Assembly: GCA_023078555.1 (NCBI GenBank)
Contig: CM041199.1
Span: forward strand, 9,615,315-9,679,314
DNA length: 64,000 nucleotides
Direction of reading: 5' to 3'
Origin: Ulva prolifera
Lineage: Eukaryota > Chlorophyta > Ulvophyceae > Ulvales > Ulvaceae
Part shown: positions 40,911 to 52,210 of the stretch, piece after piece
Layout: every line of letters starts with the position of its first letter
Position numbering within the stretch: position 1 is the first letter of the stretch
Translations under genes and position numbers: made by a program
Notes under the pieces: model-generated
The model's database searches: none
Told to the model about the DNA's origin: nothing
The model's input: the letters and a program-made list of their open reading frames with translations, nothing else

Positions 40911-43900
40911 TCGCCCTAGCAATTTCGACCTAGCAATCTCGCCCTAGCAATCTCGCCCTAGCAATCACGCCCTACACCTTTTAATCTCTCCCGTGAGGCT
41001 GGCACTCCATGTTGAATGCTTAACATGCAATCTCGACCTAGCAATCTCGACCTAGCCATCTCGCCCTAGCAATCTCGCCCTAGCAATCTCGCCCTAGCAA
41101 CCTCGCCCTACACCTTTAAATCTCTCCCGTCAGGCTGGCACTCCATGTTGAATGCTTAACATGCAATCTCGACCTAGCAATCTCGACCTAGCCATCTCGC
41201 CCTAGCAATCTCGCCCTAGCAATCACGCCCTACACCTTTAAATCTCTCCCGACAAGTTTGCACTACACCTTTAAATCTCTCCCGACAAGTTGGCACTCCA
41301 TGTTGAATGCTTAACATGCAATCTCGCCCTAGCAATCTCGCCCTAGCAATCTCGCCCTAGCAATCTCGCCCTAGCAATCTCGACCTAGCAATCTCGCCCT
41401 AGCAATCTCGCCCTAGCAACCTCGCCCTACACCTTTAAATCTCTCCCGACAAGTTGGCACTCCATGTTGAATGCTTAACATGCAATCTCGACCTAGCAAT
41501 CTCGACCTAGCCATCTCGCCCTAGCAATCTCGCCCTAGCAATCTCGCCCTAGCAATCTCGACCTAGCAATCTCGCCCTAGCAATCTCGCCCTAGCAACCT
41601 CGCCCTACACCTTTAAATCTCTCCCGACAAGTTGGCACTCCATGTTGAATGCCTAACATGCAATCTCGACCTAGCAATCTCGCCCTAGCAATCTCGCCCT
41701 AGCAATCTCGCCCTACACCTTTTAATCTCTCCCGTCAGGCTGGCACTCCATGTTGAATGCTTAACATGCAATCTCGCCCTAGCAATCTCGCCCTAGCAAT
41801 CTCGACCTAGCAATCTCGCCCTAGCAATCTCGCCCTAGCAATCTCGCCCTAGCAATCTCGACCTAGCAATCTCGCCCTAGCAATCTCGCCCTAGCAATCT
41901 CGCCCTAGCAATCTCGACCTAGCAATCTCGCCCTAGCAATCTCGCCCTAGCAACCTCGCCCTACACCTTTAAATCTCTCCCGTCAGGCTGGCACCCCATG
42001 TTGAATGCTTAACATGCAATCTCGCCCTAGCAATCTCGCCCTAGCAATCTCGACCTAGCAATCTCGCCCTAGCAATCTCGCCCTAGCAATCTCGCCCTAG
42101 CAATCTCGACCTAGCAATCTCGCCCTAGCAATCTCGCCCTAGCAACCTCGCCCTACACCTTTAAATCTCTCCCGTCAGGCTGGCACTCCATGTTGAATGC
42201 TTAACATGCAATCTCGCCCTAGCAATCTCGCCCTAGCAATCTCGCCCTAGCAATCTCGCCCTACACCTTTAAATCTCTCCCGACAAGTTGGCACTCCATG
42301 TTGAATACTTAACATGCAATCTCGCCCTAGCAGTCTCGACCTAGCAATCTCGACCTAGCAATCTCGCCCTAGCAATCTCGCCCTAGCAATCTCGCCCTAG
42401 CAATCTCGCCCTACACCTTTAAATCTCTCCCGACAAGTTGGCACTCCATGTTGAATACTTAACATGCAATCTCGCCCTAGCAGTCTCGACCTAGCAATCT
42501 CGACCTAGCAATCTCGCCCTAGCAATCACGCCCTACACCTTTTAATCTCTCCCGTCAGGCTGGCACTCCATGTTGAATGCTTAACATGCAATCTCGACCT
42601 AGCCAACTCGCCCTAGCAATCTCGCCCTAGCAATCACGCCCTACACCTTTATATCTCTCCCGACAAGTTGGCACTCCATGTTGAATGCTTAACATGCAAT
42701 CTCGCCCTAGCAATCTCGCCCTAGCAATCTCGCCCTAGCAATCTCGCCCTAGCAATCTCGACCTAGCAATCTCGCCCTAGCAATCTCGCCCTAGCAACCT
42801 CGCCCTACACCTTTAAATCTCTCCCGACAAGTTGGCACTCCATGTTGAATGCCTAACATGCAATCTCGACCTAGCAATCTCGCCCTAGCAATCTCGCCCT
42901 AGCAATCTCGCCCTACACCTTTAAATCTCTCCCGTCAGGCTGGCACTCCATGTTGAATGCTTAACATGCAATCTCGCCCTAGCAATCTCGACCAAGCCAT
43001 CTCGCCCTAGCAATCTCGCTCTAGCAATCTCGTCCTACACCTTTAAATCTCTCCCGACAAGTTGGCACTCCATGTTGCATGCCTAACATGCAATCTCGCC
43101 CTTGCAATCTCGCCCTAGCAATCTCGACCTAGCAATCTCGCCCTAGCAATCTCGCCCTAGCAATCTCGCCCTAGCAATCTCGCCCTAGCAACCTCGCCCT
43201 ACACCTTTAAATCTCTCCCGTCAGGCTGGCACTCCATGTTGAATGCTTAACATGCAATCTCGCCCTACCAATCTCGCCCTAGCAATCTCGACCTAGCAAT
43301 CTCGCCCTAGCAATCTCGCCCTAGCTATCTCGCCCTAGCAATCTCGACCTAGCAATCTCGCCCTAGCAATCTCGCCCTAGCAACCTCGCCCTACACCTTT
43401 AAATCTCTTCCGTCAGGCTGGCACTCCATGTTGAATGCCTAACATGCAATCTCGCCCTAGCAATCTCGCCCTAGCAATCTCGACCTAGCAATCTCGCCCT
43501 AGCAATCTCGCCCTAGCAATCTCGCCCTAGCAATCTCGACCTAGCAATCTCGCCCTACACCTTTAAATCTCTCCCGTCAGGCTGGCACTCCATGTTGAAT
43601 GCTTAACATGCAATCTCGACCTAGCCATCTCGCCCTAGCGATCTCGCCCTAGCAATCACGCCCTACACCTTTAAATCTCTCCCGACAAGTTGGCACTCCA
43701 TGTTGAATGCTTAACATGCAATCTCGCCCTAGCAATCTCGCCCTAGCAATCTCGCCCTAGCAATCTCGCCCTAGCAATCTCGACCTAGCAATCTCGCCCT
43801 AGCAATCTCGCCCTAGCAACCTCGCCCTACACCTTTAAATCTCTCCCGACAAGTTGGCACTCCATGTTGAATGCCTAACATGCAATCTCGACCTAGCAAT

Positions 43901-44988
43901 CTCGCCCTAGCAATCTCGCCCTAGCAATCTCGCCCTACACCTTAAAATCTCTCCCGTCAGGCTGGCACTCCATGTTGAATGCTTAACATGCAATCTCGCC
44001 CTAGCAATCTCGCCCTAGCAATCTCGACCTAGCAATCTCGCTCTAGCAATCTCGCCCTAGCAATCTCGCCCTAGCAATCTCGACCTAGCAATCTCGCCCT
44101 AGCAATCTCGCCCTAGCAATCTCGACCTAGCAATCTCGCCCTAGCAACCTCGCCCTACACCTTTAAATCTCTCCCGTCAGGCTGGCACTCCATGTTGAAT
44201 GCTTAACATGCAATCTCGCCCTAGCAATCTCGCCCTAGCAATCTCGACCTAGCAATCTCGCCCTAGCAATCTCGCCCTAGCAATCTCGCCCTAGCAATCT
44301 CGACCTAGCAATCTCGCCCTAGCAATCTCGCCCTAGCAACCTCGCCCTACACCTTTAAATCTCTCCCGTCAGGCTGGCACTCCATGTTGAATGCTTAACA
44401 TGCAATCTCGCCCTAGCAATCTCGCCCTAGCAATCTCGCCCTAGCAATCTCGCCCTACACCTTTAAATCTCTCCCGACAAGTTGGCACTCCATGTTGAAT
44501 GCTTAACATGCAATCTCGACCTAGCAATCTCGACCTAGCCATCTCGCCCTAGCAATCTCGCCCTAGCAATCTCGCCCTAGCAATCTCGCCCTACACCTTT
44601 AAATCTCTCCCGTCAGGATGGCACTCCATGTTGAATGCTTAACATGCAATCTCGACCTAGCAATCTCGACCAAGCCATCTCGCCCTAGCAATCTCGCTCT
44701 AGCAATCTCGTCCTACACCTTTAAATCTCTCCCGACAAGTTGGCACTCCATGTTGAATGCCTAACATGCAACCTCGCCCTAGCAATCTCGCCCTAGCAAT
44801 CTCGACCTAGCAATCTCGACCTAGCAATCTCGACCTAGCAATCTCGCCCTAGCAATCTCGCCCTAGCAATCTCGCCCTAGCAATCTCGACCTAGCAATCT
44901 CGCCCTAGCAATCTCGCCCTAGCAACCTCGCCCTCCACCTTGAAATCTCTCCCGTCAGGCTGGCACTCCATGTTGAATGCTTAACATG
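40910..44988. repeat. Right-hand end of satellite A
   Basis: Past the third large block, the 66-bp units are often recombinant (GACAAGTT with GCTTAAC), and an AATACTTAAC form occurs twice, near 42,304 and 42,456. A repeat step of about 152 bp links those two. The monomers closest to the join are otherwise ordinary, so the edge of the array is not visibly more decayed than its interior, apart from two or three changes in the terminal 66-bp unit. Confidence 0.75.
41227..41263 (+). repeat. Truncated 66-bp unit fused to a complete one
   Basis: This A-form unit starts normally (GCCCTACACC through CCCGACAAGTTTGCAC) and then switches to TACACCTTTAAATC, the start of another A-form unit. About 29 bases of the first unit, including the inverted repeat, are missing. 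The switch falls at a CAC shared by GGCACTCC and CTACACC, which suits a microhomology-mediated deletion or template switch. It is the only truncated long unit I noticed. A TTTG for TTGG change lies beside the break. Confidence 0.88.
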
Positions 44989-45010
44989 TTGACCTCCATT
45001 CTGGACATTG
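44929..45010. other. Junction between satellite A and satellite B
   Basis: The last satellite A unit is a 66-bp type whose usual GCCCTACACC reads GCCCTCCACC and whose TTTAAATC reads TTGAAATC. It runs normally to AACATG at about 44,988, where GCAATCTC would be expected. Instead the sequence goes straight to TTGACCTCC of satellite B. There is no unique spacer, no target-site duplication and no transposon end. Both sides can carry ACAT just before the switch, so microhomology is at most a few bases. The direct join is seen; joining by illegitimate recombination or end joining is inferred. A misassembly at this point cannot be excluded from sequence alone. Confidence 0.9.
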
Positions 45011-45025
45011 ACCTCCATTCTGGAC

Positions 45026-45053
45026 ATTGACCTCCAGGACGGGTGAGACGGAC
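45026..45053 (+). repeat. Example of the 28-bp variant of the satellite B monomer
   Basis: ATTGACCTCCA is followed by GGACGGGTGAGACGGAC instead of the usual TTCTGGAC, so the monomer is 28 bp rather than 19. The gain is nine bases, so reading phase relative to a normal monomer is unchanged. The variant recurs throughout satellite B, often just before a CATTCATGAC or CATTCGTGAC monomer. On the minus strand it gives the residues RLTRPG, SVSPVL or SHPSW, depending on frame. One copy, near 49,351, reads GGATGGGTGAGACGG, and one, near 51,443, begins CCAAGACGG. Confidence 0.92.
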
Positions 45054-45072
45054 ATTGACCTCCATTCATGAC

Positions 45073-45091
45073 ATTAAACTCCATTTCCGAC
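45073..45091 (+). repeat. Example of the TTAAAC (stop-bearing) satellite B monomer
   Basis: This monomer reads ATTAAACTCCATTTCCGAC: GACC of the core has become AAAC, and it follows a CATTCATGAC monomer. On the minus strand it places TAA after GGAGTT, and it is the main reason minus-strand open frames end. A CATAAAACTCC version appears near 45,511, 47,168 and 48,172. The doublet usually follows a 28-bp variant, so the order 28-mer, TCAT monomer, TTAAAC monomer works as a phrase. Copies include about 46,743, 47,765, 48,505, 50,099, 59,230, 60,064 and 63,668. Confidence 0.9.
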
Positions 45092-46545
45092 ATTGACCTC
45101 CATTCTGGACATTGACCTCCATTTTCGACATTGACCTCCCTTCTGGACATTGACCTCCATACTGGACATTGACCTCCATTCGGGACATTGACCTCCATTC
45201 TGGACATTGACCTCCATTCTAGACATTGACCTCCATTTCCGACATTGACCTCCATTCTGGACATTGACCTCCATTCTGGACATTGACCTCCATTTTCGAC
45301 ATTGACCTCCATTTTCGACATTGACCTCCATTCTGGACATTGACCTCCATTCTGGACATTGACCTCCATTCTGACCTCCATTCTGGACATTGACCTCCAT
45401 TTTCGACATTGACCTCCATTTTCGACATTGACCTACATTCTGGACATTGACCTCCATTCTGGACATTGACCTCCAGGACGGGTGAGACGGACATTGACCT
45501 CCATTCATGACATAAAACTCCATTTCCGACATTGACTTCCATTCTGGACATTGACCTCCATTTTCGACATTGACCTCCATTCTGGACATTGACCTCCATA
45601 CTGGACATTGACCTCCATTCTCGACATTGACCTCCATTTTCGACATTGACCTCCATTCTGGACATTGACCTCCATTCTGGACATTGACCTCCATTCTGGA
45701 CATTGACCTCCATTCTGGACATTGACCTCCATTTTCGACATTGACCTCCATTCTGGACATTGACCTCCATGCTGGACATTGACCTCCAGGACGGGTGAGA
45801 CGGACATTGACCTCCATTCTGGACATTGACCTCCATTCTGGACATTGACCTCCATTCTGGACATTGACCTCCATTTTCGACATTGACCTCCATTCTGGAC
45901 ATTGACCTCCATGCTGGACATTGACCTCCATTCTGGACATTGACCTCCAGGACGGGTGAGACGGACATTGACCTCCATTCATGACATTAAACTACATTTC
46001 CGACATTGACCTCCATTCTGGACATTGACCTCCATCCTGGACATTGACCTCCATTTTGGACATTGACCTCCAGGACGGGTGAGACGGACATTGACCTCCA
46101 TTCTGGACATTGACCTCCATTCTGTACATTGACCTCCATTTCCGACATTGACCTCCATTTTCGACATTGACCTCCATTCTGGACATTGACCTCCATTCTG
46201 GACATTGACCTCCATTCTGGACATTGACCTCCGTTTTCGACATTGACCTCCATTCTGGACATTGACCTCCATTTTCGACATTGACCTCCATTCTGGACAT
46301 TGACCTCCATTTCCGACATTGACCTCCATTTTCGACATTGACCTCCATTCTGGACATTGACCTCCATACTGGACATTGACCTCCATTCGGGACATTGACC
46401 TCCATTTTCGACATTGACCTCCATTCTGGACATTGACCTCCATTCTGGACATTGACCTCCATTCTGGACATTGACCTCCATTTTCGACATTGACCTCCAT
46501 TCTGGACATTGACCTCCATTCTGGACATTGACCTCCATTTTCGAC

Positions 46546-46581
46546 ATTGACCTCCATCTGGACATTGACCTCCATCTGGAC
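46546..46581 (+). repeat. Example of paired 18-bp satellite B monomers
   Basis: Two consecutive monomers lack one T (CCATCTGGAC instead of CCATTCTGGAC), so each is 18 bp. The pair moves as a unit and is found again near 47,571, 50,485, 52,625, 52,910, 54,783, 55,070, 55,645, 54,055 and 56,250. Eighteen is a multiple of three, so on the minus strand the pair repeats the same short peptide twice in one frame instead of rotating frames. Confidence 0.9.
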
Positions 46582-48509
46582 ATTGACCTCCATTCTGGAC
46601 ATTGACCTCCATTTTCGACATTGACCTCCATTATGGACATTGGCCTCCATTCTGGACATTGACCTCCATTTTGGACATTGACCTCCATTCTGGACATTGA
46701 CCTCCAGGACGGGTGAGACGGACATTGACCTCCATTCATGACATTAAACTCCATTTCCGACATTGACCTCCATTCTGGACATTGACCTCCATTTTCGACA
46801 TTGACCTCCCTTCTGGACATTGACCTCCATACTGGACATTGACCTCCATTCGGGACATTGACCTCCATTCTGGACATTGACCTCCATTCTAGACATTGAC
46901 CTCCATTTCCGACATTGACCTCCATTCTGGACATTGACCTCCATTCTGGACATTGACCTCCATTTTCGACATTGACCTCCATTTTCGACATTGACCTCCA
47001 TTCTGGACATTGACCTCCATTCTGGACATTGACCTCCATTCTGGACATTGACCTCCATTTTCGACATTGACCTCCATTCTCGACATTGACCTACATTCTG
47101 GACATTGACCTCCATTCTGGACATTGACCTCCAGGACGGGTGAGACGGACATTGACCTCCATTCATGACATAAAACTCCATTTCCGACATTGACCTCCAT
47201 TCTGGACATTGACCTCCATTTTCGACATTGACCTCCATTCTGGACATTGACCTCCATACTGGACATTGACCTCCATTCTCGACATTGACCTCCATTTTCG
47301 ACATTGACCTCCATTCTAGACATTGACCTCCATTTCCGACATTGACCTCCATTCTGGACATTGACCTCCATTCTGGACATTGACCTCCATTTTCGACATT
47401 GACCTCCATTTTCGACATTGACCTCCATTCTGGACATTGACCTCCATTCTGGACATTGACCTCCATTCTGGACATTGACCTCCATTTTCGACATTGACCT
47501 CCATTCTGGACATTGACCTCCATTCTGGACATTGACCTCCATTCTGGACATTGACCTCCATTTTCGACATTGACCTCCATCTGGACATTGACCTCCATCT
47601 GGACATTGACCTCCATTCTGGACATTGACCTCCATTTTCGACATTGACCTCCATTATGGACATTGGCCTCCATTCTGGACATTGACCTCCATTTTGGACA
47701 TTGACCTCCATTCTGGACATTGACCTCCAGGACGGGTGAGACGGACATTGACCTCCATTCATGACATTAAACTCCATTTCCGACATTGACCTCCATTCTG
47801 GACATTGACCTCCATTTTCGACATTGACCTCCCTTCTGGACATTGACCTCCATACTGGACATTGACCTCCATTCGGGACATTGACCTCCATTCTGGACAT
47901 TGACCTCCATTCTAGACATTGACCTCCATTTCCGACATTGACCTCCATTCTGGACATTGACCTCCATTCTGGACATTGACCTCCATTTTCGACATTGACC
48001 TCCATTTTCGACATTGACCTCCATTCTGGACATTGACCTCCATTCTGGACATTGACCTCCATTTTCGACATTGACCTCCATTCTCGACATTGACCTACAT
48101 TCTGGACATTGACCTCCATTCTGGACATTGACCTCCAGGACGGGTGAGACGGACATTGACCTCCATTCATGACATAAAACTCCATTTCCGACATTGACCT
48201 CCATTCTGGACATTGACCTCCATTTTCGACATTGACCTCCATTCTGGACATTGACCTCCATACTGGACATTGACCTCCATTCTCGACATTGACCTCCATT
48301 TTCGACATTGACCTCCATTCTGGACATTGACCTCCATTCTGGACATTGACCTCCATTCTGGACATTGACCTCCATTCTGGACATTGACCTCCATTTTCGA
48401 CATTGACCTCCATTCTGGACATTGACCTCCATGCTGGACATTGACCTCCATTCTGGACATTGACCTCCAGGACGGGTGAGACGGACATTGACCTCCATTC
48501 ATGACATTA

Positions 48510-51500
48510 AACTACATTTCCGACATTGACCTCCATTCTGGACATTGACCTCCATTTCCGACATTGACCTCCATTCTGGATATTGACCTCCATTCTGGAC
48601 ATTGACCTCCATCCTGGACATTGACCTCCATTTTGGACATTGACCTCCAGGACGGGTGAGACGGACATTGACCTCCATTCTGGACATTGACCTCCATTCT
48701 GTACATTGACCTCCATTTCCGACATTGACCTCCATTTTCGACATTGACCTCCATTCTGGACATTGACCTCCATTCTGGACATTGACCTCCATTCTGGACA
48801 TTGACCTCCATTTTCGACATTGACCTCCATTCTGGACATTGACCTCCATGTTCGACATTGTCCTCCATTCTGGACATTGACCTCCATTTCCGACATTGAC
48901 CTCCATTTTCGACATTGACCTCCATTCTGGACATTGACCTCCATTCTGGACATTGACCTCCATTCTGGACATTGACCTCCATTTTCGACATTGACCTCCA
49001 TTCTGGACATTGACCTCCATTTCCGACATTGACCTCCATTTTCGACATTGACCTCCATTCTGGACATTGACCTCCATACTGGACATTGACCTCCATTCGG
49101 GACATTGACCGCCATTCTGGACATTGACCTCCATTCTGGACATTGACATCCATTTCCGACATTGACCTCCATTCTGGACATTGACCTCCATTCTCGACAT
49201 TGACCTCCATTTTCGACATTGACCTCCATTTTCGACATTGACCTCCATGCTGGACATTGACCTCCATTCTGGACATTGACCTCCAGGACGGGTGAGACGG
49301 ACATTGACCTCCATGCTGGACATTGACCTCCATTCTGGACATTGACCTCCAGGATGGGTGAGACGGACATTGACCTCCATTCGTGACATTGACCTCCATT
49401 TCCGACATTGACCTCCATTCTGGACATTGACCTCCATACTGGACATTGACCTCCATTCAGGACATTGACCTCCATTCTGGACATTGACCTCCATTCTCGA
49501 AATTGACCTCCATTTCCGACATTGACCTCCATTCTGGACATTGACCTCCATTCTCGACATTGACCTCCATTCATGACATTGACCTCCATTTTCGACATTG
49601 ACCTCCATTCTGGACATTGACCTCCATTTTCGACATTGACCTCCATTCTGGACATTGACCTCCATTTCCGACATTGACCTCCATTTTCGACATTGACCTC
49701 CATTCTGGACATTGACCTCCATACTGGACATTGACCTCCATTCGGGACATTGACCGCCATTCTGGACATTGACCTCCATTCTGGACATTGACATCCATTT
49801 CCGACATTGACCTCCATTCTGGACATTGACCTCCATTCTCGACATTGACCTCCATTTTCGACATTGACCTCCATTCTGGACATTGACCTCCATTTCCGAC
49901 ATTGACCTCCATTTCCGACATTGACCTCCATTCTGGACATTGACCTCCATGCTGGACATTGACCTCCATTTTGGACATTGACCTCCATTCTGGACATTGA
50001 CCTCCATTTTCGACATTGACCTCCATTTTCGACATTGACCTCCATTCTGGACATTGACCTCCAGGACGGGTGAGACGGACATTGACATCCATTCATGACA
50101 TTAAACTCCATTTCCGACATTGACCTCCATTCTGGACATTGACCTCCATTCTCGAAATTGACCTCCATTTCCGACATTGACCTCCATTCTGGACATTGAC
50201 CTCCATTCTCGACATTGACCTCCATTCATGACATTGACCTCCATTTTCGACATTGACCTCCATTCTGGACATTGACCTCCATGCTGGACATTGACCTCCA
50301 TTCTGGACATTGACCTCCATTCTGGACATTGACCCCCATTCTGGACATTGACCTCCATTTTCGACATTGACCTCCATTCTGGATATTGACCTCCATTCTG
50401 GACATTGACCTCCATTCTGGACATTGACCTCCATTTTCGACATTGACCTCCATTATGGACATTGACCTCCATTCTGGACATTGACCTCCATCTGGACATT
50501 GACCTCCATCTGGACATTGACCTCCATTCTGGACATGGACCTCCATTTTCGACATTGACCTCCATTATGGACATTGACCTCCATTCTGGACATTGACCTC
50601 CATTCTGGACATTGACCCCCATTCTGGACATTGACCTCCATTTTCGACATTGACCTCCATTCTGGACATTGACCTCCATTCTGGACATTGACCTCCATTT
50701 TCGACATTGACCTCCATTTTCGACATTGACCTCCATTCTGGACATTGACCTCCATCTGGACATTGACCTCCATATGGACATTGACCTCCATTCTGGACAT
50801 GGACCTCCATTTTCGACATTGACCTCCATTATGGACATTGACCTCCATTCTGGACATTGACCTCCATTCTGGACATTGACCTCCAGGACGGGTGAGACGG
50901 ACATTGACATCCATTCATGACATTAAACTCCATTTCCGACATTGACCTCTATTCGGGACACTGACATCCATGCTGGACATTGACCTCCATTCTGGACATT
51001 GACCTCCATTCTGGACATTGACCTCCATTCTCGACATTGACCTCCATTTTCGACATTGACCTCCATGCTGGACATTGACCTCCATTCTGGACATTGACCT
51101 CCAGGACGGGTGAGACGGACATTGACCTCCATTCGTGACATTGACCTCCATTTCCGACATTGACCTCCATTCTGGACATTGACCTCCATACTGGACATTG
51201 ACCTCCATTCAGGACATTGACCTCCATTTTCGACATTGACCTCCATTATGGACATTGACCTCCATTCTGGACATTGACCTCCATTCTGGACATTGACCTC
51301 CAGGACGGGTGAGACGGACATTGACCTCCATTCATGACATTAAACTCCATTTCCGACATTGACCTCCATTCTGGACATTGACCTCCATTCTGGACATTGA
51401 CCTCCATGCTGGACATTGACCTCCATTCTGGACATTGACCTCCAAGACGGGTGAGACGGACATTGACCTCCATTCGTGACATTGACCTCCATTTCCGACA

Positions 51501-52210
51501 TTGACCTCCATTCTGGACATTGACCTCCATACTGGACATTGACCTCCATTCAGGACATTGACCTCCATTCTGGACATTGACCTCCATTCTCGAAATTGAC
51601 CTCCATTTCCGACATTGACCTCCATTCTGGACATTGACCTCCATTCTCGACATTGACCTCCATTCATGACATTGACCTCCATTTTCGACATTGACCTCCA
51701 TACTGGACATTGACCTCCATTCGGGACATTGACCGCCATTCTGGACATTGACCTCCATTCTGGACATTGACATCCATTTCCGACATTGACCTCCATTCTG
51801 GACATTGACCTCCATTCTCGACATTGACCTCCATTTTCGACATTGACCTCCATTCTCGACATTGACCTCCATTTCCGACATTGACCTCCATTTCCGACAT
51901 TGACCTCCATTCTGGACATTGACCTCCATGCTGGACATTGACCTCCATTTTGGACATTGACCTCCATTCTGGACATTGACCTCCATTTTCGACATTGACC
52001 TCCATTTTCGACATTGACCTCCATTCTGGACATTGACCTCCAGGACGGGTGAGACGGACATTGACATCCATTCATGACATTAAACTCCATTTCCGACATT
52101 GACCTCCATTCTGGACATTGACCTCCATTTTCGACATTGACCTCCATTCTGGACATTGACCTCCATGCTGGACATTGACCTCCATTCTGGACATTGACCT
52201 CCATTTTGGA
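48510..52210. repeat. Satellite B sub-region with shorter recurrent phrases
   Basis: The 19-bp array continues with 28-bp variants and TTAAAC monomers. Recurrent local markers include GACATCCATTTCCG, ACCGCCATTCTGG, ATTCTCGAAATTG and GACATCCATTCATG, which return several times in changing order. The segment around 49.4-50.1 kb is largely re-used around 51.5-52.1 kb. No insertion of foreign sequence and no candidate gene is seen. Confidence 0.75.

Larger units (their letters stand above)
1..44988. repeat. Satellite A: 14-bp tandem array with interspersed 66-bp units
   Basis: The stretch is built only from a 14-bp monomer, GCCCTAGCAATCTC, and a 66-bp unit made of that monomer plus 52 bases. The main monomer polymorphism is GCCC versus GACC; rarer forms are GTCC, GCTC, AGCCATCTC, AGCAACCTC, AGCAATCAC and AGCAATTTC. 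The plus strand is C-rich (six C and two G per monomer). CTAG is its own reverse complement and 14 is not a multiple of three, so TAG stops fall in every frame on both strands and no long reading frame exists. No unique sequence or transposon interrupts it. The left end lies outside the window. The repeat structure is read directly; a heterochromatic or subtelomeric setting is inferred. Confidence 0.97.
44905..45390 (-). other. Open frame crossing the A/B junction (161 codons); not called a gene
   Basis: The frame is satellite B repeat for most of its length. It then crosses the join and reads the minus strand of the terminal 66-bp unit and two 14-mers of satellite A, giving a non-repetitive tail of about 28 residues ending GRDC before a TAG in CTAG. 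It is a chance fusion across the join, useful only as a sequence tag for the junction. No promoter or splice evidence was looked for beyond inspection, and none was apparent. Confidence 0.85.
45055..48510. repeat. Higher-order block in satellite B, three partial copies
   Basis: The marker CCTCCCTTCTGG appears at 45,135, 46,805 and 47,828, offsets 1,670 and 1,023 bp. Each copy starts with the TCAT and TTAAAC monomers and shares a long ordered run of four-base variants, including an ATTCTAGAC monomer. The copies differ by whole monomers added or lost, plus a GACCTACATTC change shared by several. Unequal crossing-over between register-shifted copies explains this. Confidence 0.83.

Noticed and set aside
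1-44988. CRISPR array (repeat plus spacers)
   Set aside because: The segments between 66-bp units are themselves 14-bp repeats, not unique spacers, their lengths vary as 66+14n, and there are no cas genes.
1-44988. Telomeric repeat, from CCCTAG resembling CCCTAA
   Set aside because: The period is 14, not 6, and the rest of the monomer is not telomere-like. A subtelomeric position is possible but not shown.
44970-45010. Homology between the two satellites (both contain CTCCAT followed by a TTG or CTGG stretch)
   Set aside because: Only six bases match without gaps. That is easily chance, and the rest of the units do not align.
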